Positions 1-8,987 of a stretch of 64,000 nt of DNA are shown here, one piece after another; within the stretch, counting starts at the first letter, position 1, and each line of letters starts with the position of its first letter. Below the pieces are notes generated by a model. It worked only from the letters and a program-made list of their open reading frames with translations, was not told where the DNA came from and did no database searches. A program made the translations under genes and the position numbers. This stretch comes from a bacterium (GTDB taxonomy: Bacteria; Vulcanimicrobiota; Vulcanimicrobiia; Vulcanimicrobiales; SCRA01): positions 25,720 to 89,719 of the forward strand of contig SCRA01000019.1 of the NCBI GenBank assembly GCA_004297985.1. The letters run 5' to 3'.

Positions 1-524
1 GCCGCACCTTCCAGACGCCCAGCATCTTCCCCGAGCTCACGGTCTACGAGAATCTCCTTATCGGCGTGCAGAGCCAGCAGAAGATCGCTTTCAAGCTGCG
101 TCTGCCTTCGGCTGCACGCAAGAAGGAGATCGACGCCAGGATCGACGAGCTGCTGGGTTTCGTCAACCTGGTGCACTTGAAGGATCGTCCGGTGGCCGAG
201 CTCTCTCACGGCAGCCAGCGCCTTTGCGAGATTGCCATGAGCCTCTCGGTCGATCCCACGATCGTGCTCCTCGACGAGCCGATGGCGGGATTGGCCGAAG
301 CGGAGACGGAGCGCATCATGCGCGTCATCCGCGACCTCCACGATCGGCTAGGTCTGACGGTGCTCTTCGTCGAGCACAACATGCGCGTCGTCCTCTCGCT
401 CGCCGACCATATCACGGTGCTCGATCGCGGCGCCATGCTGGCGCAAGGTACGCCGAGCGAGATCTCCAACAGCCAGACTGTCCGCGAAGCCTATCTCGGT
501 CAAGAGGTGCTCAACCGTGTCTGA
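1..524 (+). CDS. livG: Branched-chain amino acid ABC transporter ATP-binding protein LivG, 5' partial
   Basis: The gene is cut by the left edge; the frame opens at base 3 with RTFQTPSIFPELTVYENLL, the segment after Walker A in LivG-type ATPases. About 173 codons remain of roughly 250, so Walker A is outside the window. Visible are a degenerate ABC signature (LSHGSQR), Walker B (IVLLDEPMAGL) and the switch histidine (VEHNM). LivG is one of two cytoplasmic ATPases of hydrophobic amino acid (HAAT) importers. It overlaps livF by 8 nt, so the two are co-translated. The permeases LivH and LivM would be expected upstream, out of view. The true substrate is not readable from the sequence; amide or urea uptake by the same family is possible. 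Confidence 0.9.
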   Translation, partial: RTFQTPSIFPELTVYENLLIGVQSQQKIAFKLRLPSAARKKEIDARIDELLGFVNLVHLKDRPVAELSHGSQRLCEIAMSLSVDPTIVLLDEPMAGLAEAETERIMRVIRDLHDRLGLTVLFVEHNMRVVLSLADHITVLDRGAMLAQGTPSEISNSQTVREAYLGQEVLNRV

Positions 525-1236
525 GTCTCTGCTCGCAGTCGAAAAGCTCAATACCTTTTATGGGAAGAGCCATATCCTCCACGACGTCTCGCTCTCGGTG
601 GACAAGGGCGAGCTGGTGGCGCTGCTGGGCCTCAATGGGGCCGGCAAGACCACCACGATGCGCAGCGTCCTTGGTTTGACGCGCCCGCGTTCCGGTACCG
701 TCCACTTCGAGGGACGCGATATCACCGGCTGGCCAAGCTACCGCGTCTCTCGCCTTGGCGTCGGTTACGTCCCCGAGGGGCGCCGCATGTTCAACGAGCT
801 CACGGTGACGGAGAACCTCCAGATCGCCGAGACGGGGCGCGGCGGTGCCTGGACGATCGAGCGCGTCTTCCAGCGTCTGCCCAAGCTCCAGGAGCTGCGC
901 GCGCGCAAGTCGGGGCGCCTCTCCGGCGGCGAGCAAGAGATGCTCTCGATCGCACGCGCGCTGGTGGCCAACCCGACGTTGATGTTGGTAGACGAGCCCT
1001 CACAGGGCCTCGCTCCGCTGATCGTCGAGGAGGTCTACAAGATCCTCGCGGAGATGAAGGCGCAGGGCACGTCGATTCTGCTCGTGGAGCAGAACGCGCT
1101 GCTAGCGCTGAAAGTTGCCGATCGCGCCTACGTGATGGACGAGGGGCGCATCGTCTACTCGGGCGTCGCAGCCGATCTCGAGCGCGACCGCAACATGATC
1201 CGTACCCTGATGGGCCTTCAAGAGGTGGCATCGTAG
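517..1236 (+). CDS. livF: Branched-chain amino acid ABC transporter ATP-binding protein LivF
   Basis: A 239-residue ATPase of the usual LivF length. It has Walker A near residue 41 (GLNGAGKTTT), the Q-loop region with YVPEGRRMF that is typical of LivF, a perfect signature LSGGEQEML near residue 135, Walker B (LMLVDEPSQGL) and the H-loop replaced by the LivF-typical VEQN. It starts with GTG inside livG (8 nt overlap) and its TAG shares one base with the GTG of the next gene. It should pair with LivG to power uptake of the ligand captured by a periplasmic protein such as the one encoded at 2042-3313. Family assignment is firm; substrate is inferred. Confidence 0.93.
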   Translation: MSESLLAVEKLNTFYGKSHILHDVSLSVDKGELVALLGLNGAGKTTTMRSVLGLTRPRSGTVHFEGRDITGWPSYRVSRLGVGYVPEGRRMFNELTVTENLQIAETGRGGAWTIERVFQRLPKLQELRARKSGRLSGGEQEMLSIARALVANPTLMLVDEPSQGLAPLIVEEVYKILAEMKAQGTSILLVEQNALLALKVADRAYVMDEGRIVYSGVAADLERDRNMIRTLMGLQEVAS

Positions 1237-1961
1237 TGCCGCTTTCCGGCCCCGTCGAGATCGGGGTCGGCAGCGGCACGATGGCCGCCTACGTCGCTCG
1301 CCCCGATGGGACGCAGACGCGCCCTGCGATCCTGGTGCTCCAGGAGATCTTCGGCGTGAATGCGGAGATGCGGCGCATCACCGATCTCGTGGCCTCGATC
1401 GGCTACGTCGGCATCGCTCCGAACTATTGCCATCGTACCGATCCCAATCTCGACCTCCCGTACGATCGGCCAGGGATTCAGAGAGGCATGGCGGCGGCCC
1501 GCCATGTGACGCGTGCGACGCTGGCGGAGGATCTTCGCGCAGCGGCGGCATGGGCGCGCAGCCAACCCTTCTGCAATGGTCACGTCGGCGCGTGGGGCTT
1601 CTGCATGGGCGGTACGGTGGCGTTCTACGCGGCGACGTTGTCCGAGATCGATGCCGCCTGCTCGTTCTACGGCGGTTCGGTTGCGCGCACGCTCGCCAGC
1701 GGAGAGCCGGAGATGCTGGATGACGTCGCCAAGGTCCACGCTCCGCTCTTCCTGGCGTTCGGCGGCAAGGACGAGTCGATCCCCATGGCCTCGGTGGAGC
1801 GCATCCGCGAGCAGTTGACGGCGCATCACAAGGCGTTCGAGCTCCACGTCTATCCGGACGAGGGGCATGCCTTCTTCCGGCATGGTGCCAACGGCGAGGT
1901 GACGCCGGCCGCGCGCGAGGTCTGGCCGCTCGTACAGGCCTATTTCAAGCGCGTGCTTTAG
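1236..1961 (+). CDS. Dienelactone hydrolase family protein
   Basis: A 241-residue alpha/beta hydrolase of the dienelactone hydrolase (carboxymethylenebutenolidase) family. The nucleophile motif GFCMGG carries the family's cysteine in place of serine, the acid is in FGGKDESIP, and the histidine is in YPDEGHAFF, completing the Cys-Asp-His triad. Such enzymes open enol-lactones in chlorocatechol and related catabolism, but many members have other ester or lactone substrates. The GTG start shares one base with the livF stop, so it is the last gene of the transporter operon and is followed by a strong hairpin. Placement with the transporter suggests that the imported compound or a derivative is hydrolysed; that is inference. 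Confidence 0.9.
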   Translation: MPLSGPVEIGVGSGTMAAYVARPDGTQTRPAILVLQEIFGVNAEMRRITDLVASIGYVGIAPNYCHRTDPNLDLPYDRPGIQRGMAAARHVTRATLAEDLRAAAAWARSQPFCNGHVGAWGFCMGGTVAFYAATLSEIDAACSFYGGSVARTLASGEPEMLDDVAKVHAPLFLAFGGKDESIPMASVERIREQLTAHHKAFELHVYPDEGHAFFRHGANGEVTPAAREVWPLVQAYFKRVL

Positions 1962-1989
1962 GAGGCGTGTAAGCGTCCTGAAAACGTGC

Positions 1990-2019
1990 GAGAGGAGGGG
2001 CGGCATCGCCCCTCCTCTC
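1990..2019. terminator. Bidirectional hairpin terminator between convergent genes
   Basis: A perfect 13-bp inverted repeat (GAGAGGAGGGGCG / CGCCCCTCCTCTC) with loop GCAT lies between the convergent hydrolase and binding-protein genes. The left flank has AAAA (U-rich on the minus-strand transcript after a short gap); the right flank is only modestly T-rich. Position and stem strength support a shared terminator. Confidence 0.75.
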
Positions 2020-2041
2020 ATCTGTCTGCGGCGAGCCGAAA

Positions 2042-3313
2042 CTACGGGTAGCCCAGACTGCAGGCTTTCGAGGCCTCCTCGGGAGTGATGAAGATCTTGT
2101 CTCCCGGCTCCTCGTCCTCGACGTCGAAGACGTCGTACTTGTCCGAGGGCGATCCGTTCGGGCGCAGCGTTCCAACCCACATCGGCCAGATCAGCGCGTG
2201 GTCCTGCTTGCGGAAGCTCGCTTTGCTGCCCCAGATGGACTGGAACTCGCCCCCCTCCAGCGTGTGTGCCAACTTGATCGGATCGGTCGACTTCGTCTCA
2301 CTGATGGCCCACAGCAGACGGTCCATCGTCACGTAGCCGAAACAGCTGCGCGGGGTTGGCGGCTCGTTGTAGCGCTTGCGGTACTCGACGGCGAATGCCT
2401 TAGCCTCGGCGTTCGCGGAACCCAGAACGTTATCGCCCTTGTAGTACCACTCGGTGCCCCAGTAGCCGACGCGCGCGACGGAGGGGAGCGCCCAGACCGT
2501 CTCGAGCTCGGCGTACGGGCCGGCCGCCGGGATCTTCTTGAGCAAGCCGAACGAGCTAGCCTGTTTCATACAGTTGACGTAGTCGTCACCGCTGAGTCCG
2601 TTGACGATGAACACGTCGGGTTTGGCAGCGAGTACCTTGGTGAGATACGGGCTGAAGTCGCTGGTGCCCAGCGGCGCCAAGTCGTTCTCCACGATCTGGC
2701 CGCCAACGTGCTTGATGACGTCGGCGTAGCCTTCCGCCAGCGAGTGGCCGAACGCGTAGTCCGGCGTGATCATGTACCACTTCTTGCCGAACTTTTTGGC
2801 GATGCCGTAACCCGATGCGTGGCTGAGCGCCCACGTGGTGTGGCAGACCTGGAACGTGTTCCAGTGACAGTTCTTCCCAGTGATGGGATCGGCGTGACCG
2901 CCCGTGTCGATGAACAGCGTATTCAAGGAGTTGGCCGCGCCGCTGGTGGAGAGCGCCACGGCGCTCGAAACCGTACCGATGAGCGCCGCGACCTTATCTT
3001 GATTGACGAGCTTGCGCGCCTTTTGAACGGCTACGCCCGGATCGTTGGCGTTATCCTCGTTGATGATCTCGACTTTGCGGCCGAGCACGCCCCCCTTTTT
3101 GTTCCATTTTTCGAGGACCATCGACATGCCGCGCGTCTGGTTGCGTGCTAGCGCTGAGTAGACGCCCGTGTTCTCCTCGGTGTTGCCGATCTTGAGGATA
3201 TCGGCCGCTTCGCCGCGGCTCGGGATGAAGGCGGGGAAACCCGCGGATGCGACAGCCGCTCCAACGGCGGCCCCTCTGATGAACGTCTCGCGAGAAATGG
3301 GATGTTCGGACAT
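2042..3313 (-). CDS. ABC transporter substrate-binding protein (branched-chain amino acid type, Peripla_BP_6)
   Basis: A 423-residue periplasmic binding protein. After a signal region (residues 1-37, with SRETFIRGAAVGAA and a cut near GEA) the mature part begins with LKIGNTEENTGVYS, the typical opening of LivJ/AmiC-type receptors, and holds two periplasmic-binding lobes. I start it at ATG 3313 because GAGAGGAG sits 8 nt upstream; the longer frame adds an unlikely leader. The signal resembles a Tat peptide but has a single arginine (SRE rather than SRR). It faces the livF operon across a shared terminator and is the likely receptor for that ATPase pair. Ligand unknown; urea, amides and aromatic compounds are also known for this family. 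Confidence 0.88.
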   Translation of the reverse strand: MSEHPISRETFIRGAAVGAAVASAGFPAFIPSRGEAADILKIGNTEENTGVYSALARNQTRGMSMVLEKWNKKGGVLGRKVEIINEDNANDPGVAVQKARKLVNQDKVAALIGTVSSAVALSTSGAANSLNTLFIDTGGHADPITGKNCHWNTFQVCHTTWALSHASGYGIAKKFGKKWYMITPDYAFGHSLAEGYADVIKHVGGQIVENDLAPLGTSDFSPYLTKVLAAKPDVFIVNGLSGDDYVNCMKQASSFGLLKKIPAAGPYAELETVWALPSVARVGYWGTEWYYKGDNVLGSANAEAKAFAVEYRKRYNEPPTPRSCFGYVTMDRLLWAISETKSTDPIKLAHTLEGGEFQSIWGSKASFRKQDHALIWPMWVGTLRPNGSPSDKYDVFDVEDEEPGDKIFITPEEASKACSLGYP

Positions 3314-3471
3314 GTTCAGGCTCCTCTCATAGATGTAGAAAGCCGAACCGTGCAACGAGCACAGCCTCGCTGCCAGCGGTATCACACCATGAACGAAGTG
3401 CTTTCCTGCCGTGTTGCTCGCACGAAGAGCAATCTTCTTTCCATGGTCCGAAATTCGCCCTGCAAACGGCC

Positions 3472-6400
3472 TCAGCGCCTCGGCGGCAGTTTCGGCAAGC
3501 CGAGATGCGGCCGGCCGTCGAAGGCAGGTAGAGTAACGGGCGCCCTTGCCAAGGCGTCAAGTGCCAGCGCGACGGCCGTCTCCAACTGCGGGTCGCGCCC
3601 CGCGGCATAGTCCTGGGGCGTAATCTCGACTTCGACGTCGGGATCCGTGCCATAGTTCTCGACGCTCCAGCGAACGTCGTTGAACCAGAAGGAGAACTCC
3701 GGTTGGGTGGTTACCGTTCCATCAACCAGCGCATGGCGTGGCCAGATGCCGATGACGCCGCCCCACGTGCGCTTGCCGACCAGTGGACCTAGGCCGTAGA
3801 GCTTGAAGACGTGGCTGAAGATGTCGCCGTCGGAGCCGGCAAACTCGTTGGTCAGACCTACGATGGGGCCGGCCACGGACTCCGGCGGATAGGCCTGCGG
3901 CGGTCCCCAGCGCGAGACGTCGTAGCCCACGCGCTTGCGGGCCAGTTTCTCCAGCAGCAGCGGCGAGACGTGCCCGCCGCGGTTGAAGCGTGCGTCCACG
4001 ATGAGGCCGTCACGCCCTCCTACTTCGGCGAGGTACCCGCGATGGAACTCCGCATAGCCCCAGGGGCCCATGTCGGGGATGTGCAGATAGCCGATTCGAC
4101 CGCCCGTCGCCGCGTGGACGCGTGCGCGGTTGCTCTCCACCCACGCGCGGTAGCGCAACGGGCGCTCATCCTTGAGCGTACGCACGACCACGTGACGCTG
4201 CCGGCCGTCCGCGCCGCGTATGCGCAGCGCCACGGCGGCGCCGCCCATGTTGACAAGGAACTCGGCCGGCGGGTGCTCGCGAGAGAGCGGCGCACCGCCG
4301 ACGGCAGTGATCACCTCGCCCTCGCGTACCTCGACTCCGGGCTCCGCGAGCGGCGAGTCCCAGTCACGCGCCCAGGAGTCACCGCGTACCACGCGTAGGA
4401 CGCGGTAGCCGCCGGCTTGCGCATCATAGCGCAGATCGGCGCCCAGAAAGCCCAGCGCGTACTGCGGCGGCCGCCGCACGTCGCCGCCTCCTTCGTACGC
4501 ATGCGATGTACCAAGCTCGCCCTGCATCTCCCAGATCAAATCGGAGAGCTCGCTGCGCGTGCGGATGCGCGGCAGCAGCCGCGCGTAACGCTCGTAGACT
4601 ACGTCCCAGTCGACGGCGCTCATGCGCTCGTCCCAGAATTGCTCGCGCTGAAGGCGCCAGGCCTCGCGATACATCTGCGCCCACTCCAGGCGTGGTTCGA
4701 CGTTGACGTGGAGGCGCTCCAGGTCGATCCATCCGCTCTTGCGCCCGATGTCTTCTTCGGGCTCGTCGTTGTCGCCGTTCTCCGGCAGCTTCTCCGTGCC
4801 GTCGATCGCGCGCAGGCGCTCGCCGGAACGATAGACCACCGTCTGATGATCCGCGGCGATACGAAAGTCGGTTACCTCCTTGGCTAGCGCGGCGGCGCGC
4901 TGATCCTCGAAGTCGTAGGCCATCAGCGTGGCCTCCGCTTCGACCTCGTGATCGGTCCAGCTTCCGTTCTCGAGCGCGCCGCGCAACGGCACTTGCGTGA
5001 AGAGCGCACGCCCTTTGACGGCGGCGATCTGCTCGTAGCGCCCCTCCTCCACGGGAAACGCCAACAGGCGCCCTGCGATGCCCTCGAAGTCGATCTCGAC
5101 GCGTATCGGCTCGGCGCTCTCCGCTCTCTCGTCGTGCTCTTCACGGTGCACGATCGGGTGGGGACGCGGGACGAACGGATTGGGAGTGCGCGCGCGCAGC
5201 GTGATGGCAAACGGGCGCATTCCCAACGGGAAGCCGAGGTCGAACTGCAGCGCGTCGTAGACGGGGTTGAACTCGCGCGTCGAAAGGAAGTAGAGATACG
5301 CGCCTTGCGGGTCCCACGCCGGCGCGCCGTCGCTGCGCAACGGATTCGTGAGATCGTGGAGCTCCCCCGTAGCGAGCTCGGCTACGCGGATGATCGAGAG
5401 GTCGTGCTGCGGGGCCCAGGCGTAGGCCAACCAGCGTCCGTCGGGGGAGAAGGTGAGGTCGGCCGCGCGTGCGCCGGGGCTGTGATCGAGCCGGCGGGCC
5501 TCCCCGGTGGCGAGGTCGACGGTGTAAATCTCCTGGCGGTGGTTGGCGAGCGCGACCACGTCTTCCGTCGGCGAGGCCACGAGCTCCACGGCGCGGCCGA
5601 CGTCGACGGTTGGGTCGACGACGCGCGACGGCATCATGCCGTTGGCGGCGTGGACCTCGAAGCGTTCGCGCCCGCCTTCGTCACTGGTCGCCACAACGCG
5701 TGTGCCGTCATGGAGCCACTCCGCAAGCCGATAGCGCACAGCGCTGCCCTTGCCGTGATGGAGCACGCCCTCCTCCCAGAAGGCCATCGTGTACGGCTGG
5801 CCTCGCGCGATGAGCGCTAGCGAGTGGCCCTCGGGGTGCGGCGCGTAGTCTTCGAGGAACGGTGCGCCGGATACGAAGCGGCGCGCCGTCTGCGGCGCCG
5901 TGGAGGGCGTCTGGATCTCAACGCGTACGCTGCGGTCGGTGCGCGGATCGTAGAGATAGAGATCGGCGCCGCAGGTGTAGACGATGCGCTCACCATCGGT
6001 TGAGGGAAAGCGCGCGTAGTATTCTTCGCAATCGGTGTGGCGGCGCATGTCGGCGCCGTCGGCCTGCACGGAGTAGATGTTTCCGATCCCCTCGTGGTCG
6101 GAGAGGAAGAAGGCGCGGCCGTCGATCCACATCGGCGAGGAGAGATTGCCGTTGAGCTGCACGAGCTCGCGGAAGGTGCCGCTGCCCTGGGCATCCACCC
6201 AGATCACGCCGGCGGTGCCGCCGCGGTAGCGCTTCCACGGTGCGGGATCGGCATTGTTGCGCCCGATGAGCACGCCGCCGTTCGCGGCTGTCGCCAGCGT
6301 TACGGCGGCACCGAAGGGCAGCGCTTCGGGTTGGCCTCCCCCGTGCGCCACGGCAAAGGCCACGGAGTGCTTGATGAACGGGGTGCCGTGGTCGGAGGTG

Positions 6401-6711
6401 AAGAGCACGGCGCTGCCGTCGGGGCGCCAGCCGGAGACGACGCAGAGGCGCCCGCCGAGATAGGTCAGGCGTCGTGCTGGGCCGCCTTCCACCGGCATCG
6501 CGTAGACTTCGGGGCATCCCTCGTCGCGGCCGACGAAGGCCAGCAGCGTGCCATCGGGAGAGATGCGCGGATAGCTGCACTCACCGTGTGCCGCCGTGAG
6601 GCGGCGCGCGATTCCTCCGGCGGCATCGACGGTCCAGAGGTCGTCCTCGGAGGCGAAGGCGATGCGGTCGCGATGAATGGTGGGGTAACGAAGATAACCC
6701 GCGTGCTCCAT
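3472..6711 (-). CDS. Tricorn-like S41 family peptidase
   Basis: A 1079-residue protein matching tricorn protease in length and order: N-terminal six- and seven-bladed beta-propellers (repeats such as YPRISPDGTLLAFVG and LTFSPDGRWLAYAW, residues 1-600), a PDZ domain (about 790-870) and the C-terminal S41 catalytic core. Catalytic residues of Thermoplasma tricorn (Ser-His, Ser-Asp, Glu) are recognisable as TSHAY near 735, FAGSDGD near 959 and ENYGTDPD near 1020. No signal peptide is seen from ATG 6711, so it is probably a cytosolic peptide-trimming protease. The open frame runs further upstream, but ATG 6711 gives the family-like N-terminus MEHAGYLRYP. It diverges from the acyl-CoA dehydrogenase operon across 79 bp. 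Confidence 0.92.
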   Translation of the reverse strand: MEHAGYLRYPTIHRDRIAFASEDDLWTVDAAGGIARRLTAAHGECSYPRISPDGTLLAFVGRDEGCPEVYAMPVEGGPARRLTYLGGRLCVVSGWRPDGSAVLFTSDHGTPFIKHSVAFAVAHGGGQPEALPFGAAVTLATAANGGVLIGRNNADPAPWKRYRGGTAGVIWVDAQGSGTFRELVQLNGNLSSPMWIDGRAFFLSDHEGIGNIYSVQADGADMRRHTDCEEYYARFPSTDGERIVYTCGADLYLYDPRTDRSVRVEIQTPSTAPQTARRFVSGAPFLEDYAPHPEGHSLALIARGQPYTMAFWEEGVLHHGKGSAVRYRLAEWLHDGTRVVATSDEGGRERFEVHAANGMMPSRVVDPTVDVGRAVELVASPTEDVVALANHRQEIYTVDLATGEARRLDHSPGARAADLTFSPDGRWLAYAWAPQHDLSIIRVAELATGELHDLTNPLRSDGAPAWDPQGAYLYFLSTREFNPVYDALQFDLGFPLGMRPFAITLRARTPNPFVPRPHPIVHREEHDERAESAEPIRVEIDFEGIAGRLLAFPVEEGRYEQIAAVKGRALFTQVPLRGALENGSWTDHEVEAEATLMAYDFEDQRAAALAKEVTDFRIAADHQTVVYRSGERLRAIDGTEKLPENGDNDEPEEDIGRKSGWIDLERLHVNVEPRLEWAQMYREAWRLQREQFWDERMSAVDWDVVYERYARLLPRIRTRSELSDLIWEMQGELGTSHAYEGGGDVRRPPQYALGFLGADLRYDAQAGGYRVLRVVRGDSWARDWDSPLAEPGVEVREGEVITAVGGAPLSREHPPAEFLVNMGGAAVALRIRGADGRQRHVVVRTLKDERPLRYRAWVESNRARVHAATGGRIGYLHIPDMGPWGYAEFHRGYLAEVGGRDGLIVDARFNRGGHVSPLLLEKLARKRVGYDVSRWGPPQAYPPESVAGPIVGLTNEFAGSDGDIFSHVFKLYGLGPLVGKRTWGGVIGIWPRHALVDGTVTTQPEFSFWFNDVRWSVENYGTDPDVEVEITPQDYAAGRDPQLETAVALALDALARAPVTLPAFDGRPHLGLPKLPPRR

Positions 6712-6790
6712 GGCACCGGCATTCTGCTCTCGCGATGCGGAGTCCCCGCGAGCCGATCCGACGAGGCGGAGCCGCGTACGGGGTGGAAGC

Positions 6791-7987
6791 GTGCGCTTCG
6801 TGATCGACTTCGCGCTATCCGACGACCTCGTTGCCCTGCGCGACCGCGTGCGCGCTTTCGTCGACCGTGAGGCGGTTCCGCTCGAGGCGCGCCTGCGCGG
6901 CGAGCCGCCCGACCAAGAGACCGTCGCGCACCTGCGTGCGAAGGCGCGCGCTGAAGGCATCTATGGCCCCCACTTGGCGCGCGAGCTCGGCGGCTTGGGA
7001 CTCGACTGGCGATCAGTCGCCGTCGTCTTCGAGGCGGCGGGACGCAGCCTGCTCGGTCCGCTCGCGCTCAACGGCGCCGCCCCGGATGAGGGCAACATGC
7101 ACCTGCTGCACGAGGTGGCTTCGCCCGCGCAGGTCGAGCGCTATCTGCGGCCGTTGGCGGCCGGCGAGATACGCTCGTGCTTCGCGATGACCGAGCCGGC
7201 GCCGGGTGCGGGGAGCGACCCCGCCATGCTGCGCACGCGCGCGCGGAAGACCTCCGGCGGCTGGACGATCGACGGCGAGAAGTGGTTCATCACCGGCGCC
7301 GAGGGGGCGGCATTCGCGATCTGCATGGCGCGCACGTCCGATGATCCCAGCGGACGGCGCGGAGCAACGATGTTCCTAGTCGATGCGAGCAACCCCGGCA
7401 TGCGCGTGCGCCGGCGCATCGGGACACTCGATCACGTGACGCCGGGCGGTCACTGCGCCGTGGCCTTCGAGGGCTGTGAAGTTGCCGGCGACGCCGTGCT
7501 CGGCGAAGTGGACGAAGGCTTTCGCTATGCTCAACTGCGTTTGGCGCCTGCGCGGCTGACCCATTGCATGCGCTGGTTGGGCGTGGCGACGCGCGCGCAG
7601 GAGATCGCCGTCATGCGCGCCGCCCAGCGCACCGCGTTCGGCAAGCGTCTGGGCGAGCATCAGGGAGTGGCTTTCCAACTCGCCGACACCGAGATCGAGC
7701 TGCACGCGGCGCGCTTGATGATCTGGCACACCGCATGGATGCTCGATCGCGGCGAGCATGCGCGTCACGAGTCCTCGATGGCCAAGACGTTCGTGGCCGA
7801 AGCCGTCTTTCGGGCCGTCGACCGTGCGCTTCAAGTGTGCGGGTCATTGGGCGTCTCGGACGACATCCCGCTGGGCGCCTTCCTGCGTGAGTCTCGCCCC
7901 TTCCGTATCTATGACGGCCCCTCCGAAGTCCATCGTATGGCGATCGCCGCGCGCCTCTTCCGGCGGTATGAGGCGTCTAAGCGGTGA
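6791..7987 (+). CDS. Acyl-CoA dehydrogenase family protein (LvaC/ACAD10-11-like)
   Basis: A 398-residue FAD flavoprotein. It has the helical N-domain, the flavin-contact motif FAMTEPAPGAGSDPA near residue 132, the beta-domain GWTIDGEKWFITGAEG, and a C-domain with RTAFGKRLGEHQGVAF and IYDGPSEVHR, whose Glu is the expected catalytic base. GTG 6791 is chosen because it gives the family start RFVIDFALSDD and follows GGTGGAAG; the frame extends upstream without similarity. The stop overlaps the kinase gene by 4 nt. In the P. putida levulinate (lva) pathway and in human ACAD10/11, this enzyme type partners an APH-like kinase to process 4-hydroxyacyl-CoA; the same pairing here suggests that role. 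Confidence 0.92.
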   Translation: MRFVIDFALSDDLVALRDRVRAFVDREAVPLEARLRGEPPDQETVAHLRAKARAEGIYGPHLARELGGLGLDWRSVAVVFEAAGRSLLGPLALNGAAPDEGNMHLLHEVASPAQVERYLRPLAAGEIRSCFAMTEPAPGAGSDPAMLRTRARKTSGGWTIDGEKWFITGAEGAAFAICMARTSDDPSGRRGATMFLVDASNPGMRVRRRIGTLDHVTPGGHCAVAFEGCEVAGDAVLGEVDEGFRYAQLRLAPARLTHCMRWLGVATRAQEIAVMRAAQRTAFGKRLGEHQGVAFQLADTEIELHAARLMIWHTAWMLDRGEHARHESSMAKTFVAEAVFRAVDRALQVCGSLGVSDDIPLGAFLRESRPFRIYDGPSEVHRMAIAARLFRRYEASKR

Positions 7988-8961
7988 GCCTCTCCGAGGA
8001 GCTCGGGCGATACCTCGAAGCACGCGGTCTTCAGATGGTCTCTCTGCGGCGGCTGGCGGGTGGAGCCTCGCAGGAGGCGTGGCTGGTGCGCGTCGGCGAC
8101 GCCGGCGGAACGCGGGACCTCGTGCTGCGCCGCGACATGGGCGGTACGCTCAGCTCCGCGGCACGTACGCGCGGCGAGGAGTACGCGCTGCTGCAGGCGG
8201 CGTACGCGGCTGGAGTCCCCGTTCCGCGCGTGCTCTTCGAGCCGCTGATCGTCGAGGGGCGCGAAGCCTTCTTCATGGAGCACCTGGAAGGCGAGACCAT
8301 CGGGCGGCGTCTGGTGCGCGACGAGGCGCACGCGGAGGTGCGGCTGCTGCTGCCAGAGCAGGCGATGCACGCTCTCGTGCGCATCCACGCCGTTCCGCTG
8401 GAGGGCCTGCCCTTTCTGGGCGCCGCGCAGAGCGCGCACGATCTCATCGCTGCGCTGGAGCGCGATCTCGACGCCTGTAACGAGGGACATCCCGCGCTCG
8501 AGCTCGGGCTGCGCTGGTTGCGGCTGAATGCACCGCCGCTCGAGCGCACGGCCCTGGTGCACGGCGACTATCGCATCGGCAACTTCGTGGTCGGGCCGGA
8601 GGGTCTGCGCGGCGTGCTCGACTGGGAGCTGGCGCACGCCGGCGACCCCGACGAGGATATCGGCTGGTTCTGCGTGCGTGCCTGGCGCTTCGGCCGCGAC
8701 GATCTCCCAGCCGGCGGCATCACCACGCGCGAGCACCTGCTCGATGCTTACCGCCGCGCCGGGGGCCACGTGGTCACGCCGGAACGTCTGCGCTACTGGG
8801 AGCTCTTCGGCAACGTGAAGTGGGGCGTCGGCGCCCTGGCGCAGGCGGCGCGCCATCTGCGCGGGGAGGAGCTGAGCATCGAGTTGGCAACGTTGGGACG
8901 GCTGGCCGCCGAGATGGAGTCGGAGACGCTCCGCTTGCTCTGCGAAGCCGGCGGAGTCTGA
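7984..8961 (+). CDS. APH-like phosphotransferase family protein (LvaA-like acyl-CoA kinase candidate)
   Basis: A 325-residue protein kinase-fold phosphotransferase. It has the Brenner motif HGDYRIGN (near residue 195) and the metal-binding LDWELAHAGDP segment; the N-lobe has LAGGASQEAW. Sequence annotation often labels such proteins aminoglycoside phosphotransferases, but location beside an acyl-CoA dehydrogenase and a DUF6285 protein marks the acyl-CoA kinase subgroup. There, LvaA phosphorylates the 4-hydroxyl of 4-hydroxyacyl-CoA so that the dehydrogenase-like partner can eliminate phosphate. GTG start with 4-nt overlap to the preceding gene. Antibiotic resistance is unlikely; substrate is inferred from context only. 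Confidence 0.88.
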   Translation: MSLSEELGRYLEARGLQMVSLRRLAGGASQEAWLVRVGDAGGTRDLVLRRDMGGTLSSAARTRGEEYALLQAAYAAGVPVPRVLFEPLIVEGREAFFMEHLEGETIGRRLVRDEAHAEVRLLLPEQAMHALVRIHAVPLEGLPFLGAAQSAHDLIAALERDLDACNEGHPALELGLRWLRLNAPPLERTALVHGDYRIGNFVVGPEGLRGVLDWELAHAGDPDEDIGWFCVRAWRFGRDDLPAGGITTREHLLDAYRRAGGHVVTPERLRYWELFGNVKWGVGALAQAARHLRGEELSIELATLGRLAAEMESETLRLLCEAGGV

Positions 8962-8987
8962 CGCAACATGGGGGAGGAGCGCGAGCC

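Noticed and set aside
3414..3432. Hairpin TTGCTC-N7-GAGCAA between the protease and binding-protein genes
   Set aside because: Short stem, no U-tract; could be a weak terminator or operator but I cannot support either.
6712..6960. N-terminal extension of the tricorn-like protease
   Set aside because: The frame stays open, but the added residues are basic low-complexity sequence overlapping the divergent gene, typical of high-GC open frames.
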